The position numbers and the translations under genes are program-made. Below are positions 61,239 to 64,000 of a stretch of DNA of 64,000 nt, one piece after another. The notes beneath the pieces are model-generated. The model saw nothing but the letters and a program-made list of their open reading frames with translations, did no database searches and was not told the origin of the DNA. Positions within the stretch are counted from its first letter, which is position 1, and each line of letters begins with the position of its first letter. Origin of the DNA: Oscillospiraceae bacterium (GTDB lineage: Bacteria > Bacillota > Clostridia > Oscillospirales > Oscillospiraceae); NCBI GenBank assembly GCA_017479425.1, contig JAFVCD010000044.1, positions 62,001 through 126,000 on the forward strand, written 5' to 3'.

Positions 61239-63530
61239 TCCGTTTTCCTCCTTTTCCTCACTGAGCTCAGGAAGCTCGGCGGGGGTTATTTTTTTATCGC
61301 CCTTTGCGTTTCTCAGTCTGAAAAGATTGAGCCGCAGGGCGTTTGTCACAACGCAGAAGCTCGAAAGACTCATCGCCGCAGCGCCGATCATCGGATTGAG
61401 AGTTATGCCGAGCGGTATGAGCGCGCCTGCCGCGAGCGGGATGCAGATCACGTTGTAGAAAAATGCCCAGAAGAGGTTTTCCACAATATTCCGCCTCGTC
61501 GCTCGGCTGAGACGTATCGCCGCGGGTACGTCTGATAGCGAGGAGTTCATCAGCACAACGTCGGCGGCGTCGATGGCGACGTCTGTGCCCGCGCCGATCG
61601 CAACGCCGATATTCGCCCGCGTGAGCGCCGGAGCGTCGTTGATGCCGTCACCGACCATTATCACTCTTCCGGCTGTCTGGAGCCGGCGTATCACCGCCTC
61701 CTTGCCCTCGGGCAGAACTCCGGCGACAACCTTGTCGACTCCGGCAATCCTGCCAACCGCCTCGGCGGTGAGCCTGTTGTCGCCCGTCAGCATAACTGTG
61801 CGGATGCCCATATTTTTAAGCTCGCGGATAGCCGCGGGGGAGTCTGCTTTTATCGTATCCGCAACCGCGATGGTGCCGATAAGAATGCCGTCGAGCGCGA
61901 AATAGAGCGGGGTCTTGCCCTCGGAGGCGAGAGAGTCGTTCTGCGCGCAGCCGATAAACTTCGCGTTGCCTCCGGTAAGGGCTTTGACGCCGAGAACTGC
62001 CCTCAGTCCGTTTCCGGGCAGGGCGGTGAAGTCCGCGACCTCGCGTCCTTCAATGCCGCGCTTTTCACACTCAGCTATGACCGCCTTCGCGAGCGGATGC
62101 TCGCTCTTTGCCTCAAGCGCATAGGCGAGCGAGAGAAGCTCCGCTTCGGAAATTCCCTTTTCGGGTATAATATCCGTCACCCTCGGCTCGCCCTCGGTGA
62201 CAGTTCCGGTCTTGTCGAGAACTACGATTTCCGCCTTGCCGGTCTCTTCAAGGCTCTCAGCCGTCTTGAAAAGAATGCCGTTTCTCGCGCCGAGACCGTT
62301 GCCGACCATTATCGCGACCGGCGTCGCAAGTCCGAGGGCGCAGGGGCAGGAGATGACGAGAACGCTGATGCCGCGCGCGAGAGCGTAGCCCACATCGCGC
62401 GAGATAAATAGCCAGATGAGCGTAACGACTACTGCAACGCCAATGACGCCCGGCACAAAAACTGCGCTGACCTTGTCCGCGAGCTTTGCAATCGGCGCCT
62501 TCGTCGCCGCGGCGTCTGATACCATTTTAATTATCTGCGAGAGGGTGGTGTCCTCGCCGACGCGGGTCGCCCTTGCTCTGAGATAGCCGGACTGATTGAC
62601 GGTTCCGGCGCTGAGCTTGTCGCCCTCAGCCTTGTCGACGGGTATCGACTCGCCCGTGAGCGCGGATTCGTTGACCGCCGAGGCGCCCTCGAGCACAACT
62701 CCGTCCACCGGGATAGCCTCGCCGGGGCGTACTGCAAAAATATCGCCCTTCTGCACCTCGGAAATATCGACCTCGACCTCTTTTTCGCCGCGCACAAGCG
62801 TGGCGGTTTTGGGTCTGAGCTTCATAAGCGAGCGAAGCGCGTCGGTCGTGCGGCCCTTTGAGATGGATTCGAGAAGCTTTCCGACTGTAATGAGCGTGAG
62901 TATCATCGCCGCCGACTCAAAATACAGCTCGTCCATCAGCGCCATCGCGCCCATTCCGTCGCCGTCCGCAACAAGGCGGGTCATGCGAAACAGCACGAAA
63001 AGGCTCCACAGAAAGCTCACGCCGCTGCCGAGCGCGACGAGCGTATCCATATTCGGCGCAAGGTGCGTCGCGCTCCTGAAGCCGGAAATGAAAAATTTGC
63101 GGTTAATTAGCATCACGACTGCCGCAAGCACCATCTGAATGAGCCCGAGCGCAACGCAGTTGCCGTCAAAGAGCGGCGGCACCGGAAGAGAGAGCATCAT
63201 GTGCCCCATTGAGAAGTACATTAAAGCGAGAGTTACGATTGCAGACGCGATAAGCCTCGAGCGGATCGCCGGAGTTTCGTTTCCGGCGAGATTCGCGCTC
63301 TCGTCCGGCGCGGCGGTCTTTTCAGCGCCCTTGGGGCTTGCACCGTAGCCCGCGTTTTCGACGGCGCGGATAATGTCGGCCTCGGAGGCCGTACCCTCAA
63401 CGCCCATAGAGTTCGTGAGCAGGCTCACGGCGCAGCTCTCGACCCCCGGAACGGCGGAAACGGCATTTTCGACCCGCGCCTGACACGCGGCGCAGCTCAT
63501 GCCGGTTACATTGTATTGCTTCACAGTCAA
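61038..63530 (-). CDS. copA: Copper-exporting P1B-type ATPase with N- and C-terminal HMA domains
   Basis: The 830-residue pump exports Cu(I). An N-terminal HMA domain has GMSCAAC (Cys13, Cys16). Eight transmembrane helices include the CPC site in ISCPCALG, followed by the phosphorylation loop VLDKTGTVTEG and MVGDGINDAPALT, and the MSLSSFCVVTNALRL C-terminal helix. Unusually, an acidic linker EEKEENG then leads to a second, CopZ-like HMA domain (765-830) with GMMCPMC (Cys776, Cys779). The linker DNA contains a ribosome site and ATG, listed separately. No copper regulator gene is adjacent. Confidence 0.94.
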   Translation of the reverse strand: MTVKQYNVTGMSCAACQARVENAVSAVPGVESCAVSLLTNSMGVEGTASEADIIRAVENAGYGASPKGAEKTAAPDESANLAGNETPAIRSRLIASAIVTLALMYFSMGHMMLSLPVPPLFDGNCVALGLIQMVLAAVVMLINRKFFISGFRSATHLAPNMDTLVALGSGVSFLWSLFVLFRMTRLVADGDGMGAMALMDELYFESAAMILTLITVGKLLESISKGRTTDALRSLMKLRPKTATLVRGEKEVEVDISEVQKGDIFAVRPGEAIPVDGVVLEGASAVNESALTGESIPVDKAEGDKLSAGTVNQSGYLRARATRVGEDTTLSQIIKMVSDAAATKAPIAKLADKVSAVFVPGVIGVAVVVTLIWLFISRDVGYALARGISVLVISCPCALGLATPVAIMVGNGLGARNGILFKTAESLEETGKAEIVVLDKTGTVTEGEPRVTDIIPEKGISEAELLSLAYALEAKSEHPLAKAVIAECEKRGIEGREVADFTALPGNGLRAVLGVKALTGGNAKFIGCAQNDSLASEGKTPLYFALDGILIGTIAVADTIKADSPAAIRELKNMGIRTVMLTGDNRLTAEAVGRIAGVDKVVAGVLPEGKEAVIRRLQTAGRVIMVGDGINDAPALTRANIGVAIGAGTDVAIDAADVVLMNSSLSDVPAAIRLSRATRRNIVENLFWAFFYNVICIPLAAGALIPLGITLNPMIGAAAMSLSSFCVVTNALRLNLFRLRNAKGDKKITPAELPELSEEKEENGMEKVIKVEGMMCPMCEKHVREALEKLPGVESAKASHTAGTATINYTSLPDDGAIRKAVEEAGYKVL

Positions 63531-63590
63531 TCATCCTACCTTTTTAATTGGTTAGTGATATTTTACCACAGTGGGGAGGATTTGTAAAGC

Positions 63591-64000
63591 TCAATACTCC
63601 TCCGGCAGCAGGGAAAGCGGATTGACCGCCGTCACGCCGCCCTCGCGGATCTCAAAATGAAGATGACTGCCGGTGGAAATTCCGGTCGAGCCTGCCTCGC
63701 CGATCTTATCGCCCTGAATTACCCTGTCGCCCTCGGAAACCGAAATTTTCGAGAGATGCCCGTAGCAGGTTATATCTCCGTTATCGTGCTGGATTTTGAC
63801 AAAGTTGCCGTAGCCGCTTGCCCAGCCGGCGAAAATAACGTCGCCGGAGTCGGCTGCCGCGATATCCGTGCCCTTCGGAACGCCGATGTCGATGCCGTGA
63901 TGATTTGACGAGCCGACGGAAACGCTTCTGCGCCCGAAATAGCTTGTGATAACTCCCCGGACGGGCCAGATGTAGTACCCGCGCGAATCGGTGCGGCTTC
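63591..64000 (-). CDS. M23-family peptidoglycan endopeptidase, C-terminal part
   Basis: The visible 136 residues form the LytM/lysostaphin-type catalytic domain: HHGIDIG gives the first zinc His and Asp, and GSHLHFEIR gives the final His pair. The protein ends LSLLPEEY. It probably cuts cross-bridges in the wall, possibly during growth or sporulation. The start and any coiled-coil or membrane part lie beyond the right edge. Confidence 0.9.
   Translation of the reverse strand, partial: SRTDSRGYYIWPVRGVITSYFGRRSVSVGSSNHHGIDIGVPKGTDIAAADSGDVIFAGWASGYGNFVKIQHDNGDITCYGHLSKISVSEGDRVIQGDKIGEAGSTGISTGSHLHFEIREGGVTAVNPLSLLPEEY

Overview
This 64 kb window looks like chromosome from a GC-rich anaerobic member of the Clostridia, probably a gut Oscillospiraceae or Christensenellaceae relative. 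The signs are a one-subunit pyruvate:ferredoxin oxidoreductase, an SLH-anchored peptidase, lipoproteins with Firmicute-type lipoboxes, strong AGGAGG ribosome sites, a tryptophan T-box, and glycan-scavenging enzymes (GH2, GH3, GH78, altronate dehydratase). I saw no rRNA, tRNA, CRISPR array, prophage or complete transposase gene. The species assignment is inference.

Layout. 1-7.4 kb: end of a pyruvate kinase gene, an M16 (PreP-like) peptidase, then a leftward operon under a Trp-specific T-box (TrpX-like binding protein, permease, ATPase, gamma-glutamyl hydrolase). 7.4-10.8 kb: VTC-domain protein, DUF4956 membrane protein and a Cthe_2159-type carbohydrate-binding surface protein. 10.9-13.9 kb: CDF metal exporter divergent from a LytTR/GHKL two-component system. 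14.1-20.2 kb: alpha-L-rhamnosidase, a membrane-anchored GH3 enzyme with swapped domains, and a small membrane protein. 20.3-24.9 kb: a four-gene surface O-acylation cassette (SGNH lipoprotein, small membrane protein, MBOAT, second SGNH protein). 24.9-31 kb: a second Cthe_2159-type protein, an O-acetylhomoserine sulfhydrylase-family enzyme, and a second TrpXYZ-like operon. 31.1-33.4 kb: a MotA/MotB-like (ZorAB-like) pair followed by a MITE-like element. 33.4-46.1 kb: GltD-like oxidoreductase, PIG-L lipoprotein, SLH-anchored M3 peptidase, WYL regulator, MtnA, PepF, HIT protein, DUF362 protein and a GH2 enzyme. 46.3-64 kb: PFOR, a GntR-controlled ABC exporter, YitT, a CarD-like regulator, an NlpC/P60 hydrolase, ThiI, a MATE exporter, altronate dehydratase with a TIM-barrel partner, a copper ATPase, and the end of an M23 peptidase.

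The most interesting signals lie between or inside genes. (1) A dispersed leader element occurs four times: upstream of the M16 peptidase, the acylation cassette, the MotAB-like pair and the DUF362 gene. Each copy has a -35-like hexamer 17 bp from TATAAT, an AT-rich palindrome that begins in that -10 box, and a nearly invariant 34-nt stem-loop with a variable tetraloop. (2) A 25-bp promoter motif with 11-bp-spaced repeats is shared by the VTC operon and the distant second carbohydrate-binding gene. (3) The copper ATPase carries a C-terminal CopZ-like domain preceded by an in-frame ATG with a near-perfect ribosome site, which suggests one gene makes both pump and chaperone. (4) A perfect-TA-flanked, 161-bp inverted-repeat element abuts the stop codon of the MotB-like gene.

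Together the genes describe a fermentative, peptide- and sugar-scavenging monoderm with a heavily modified surface. Start sites below were chosen from ribosome-site spacing and operon overlap, and they often differ from the longest possible reading frame.
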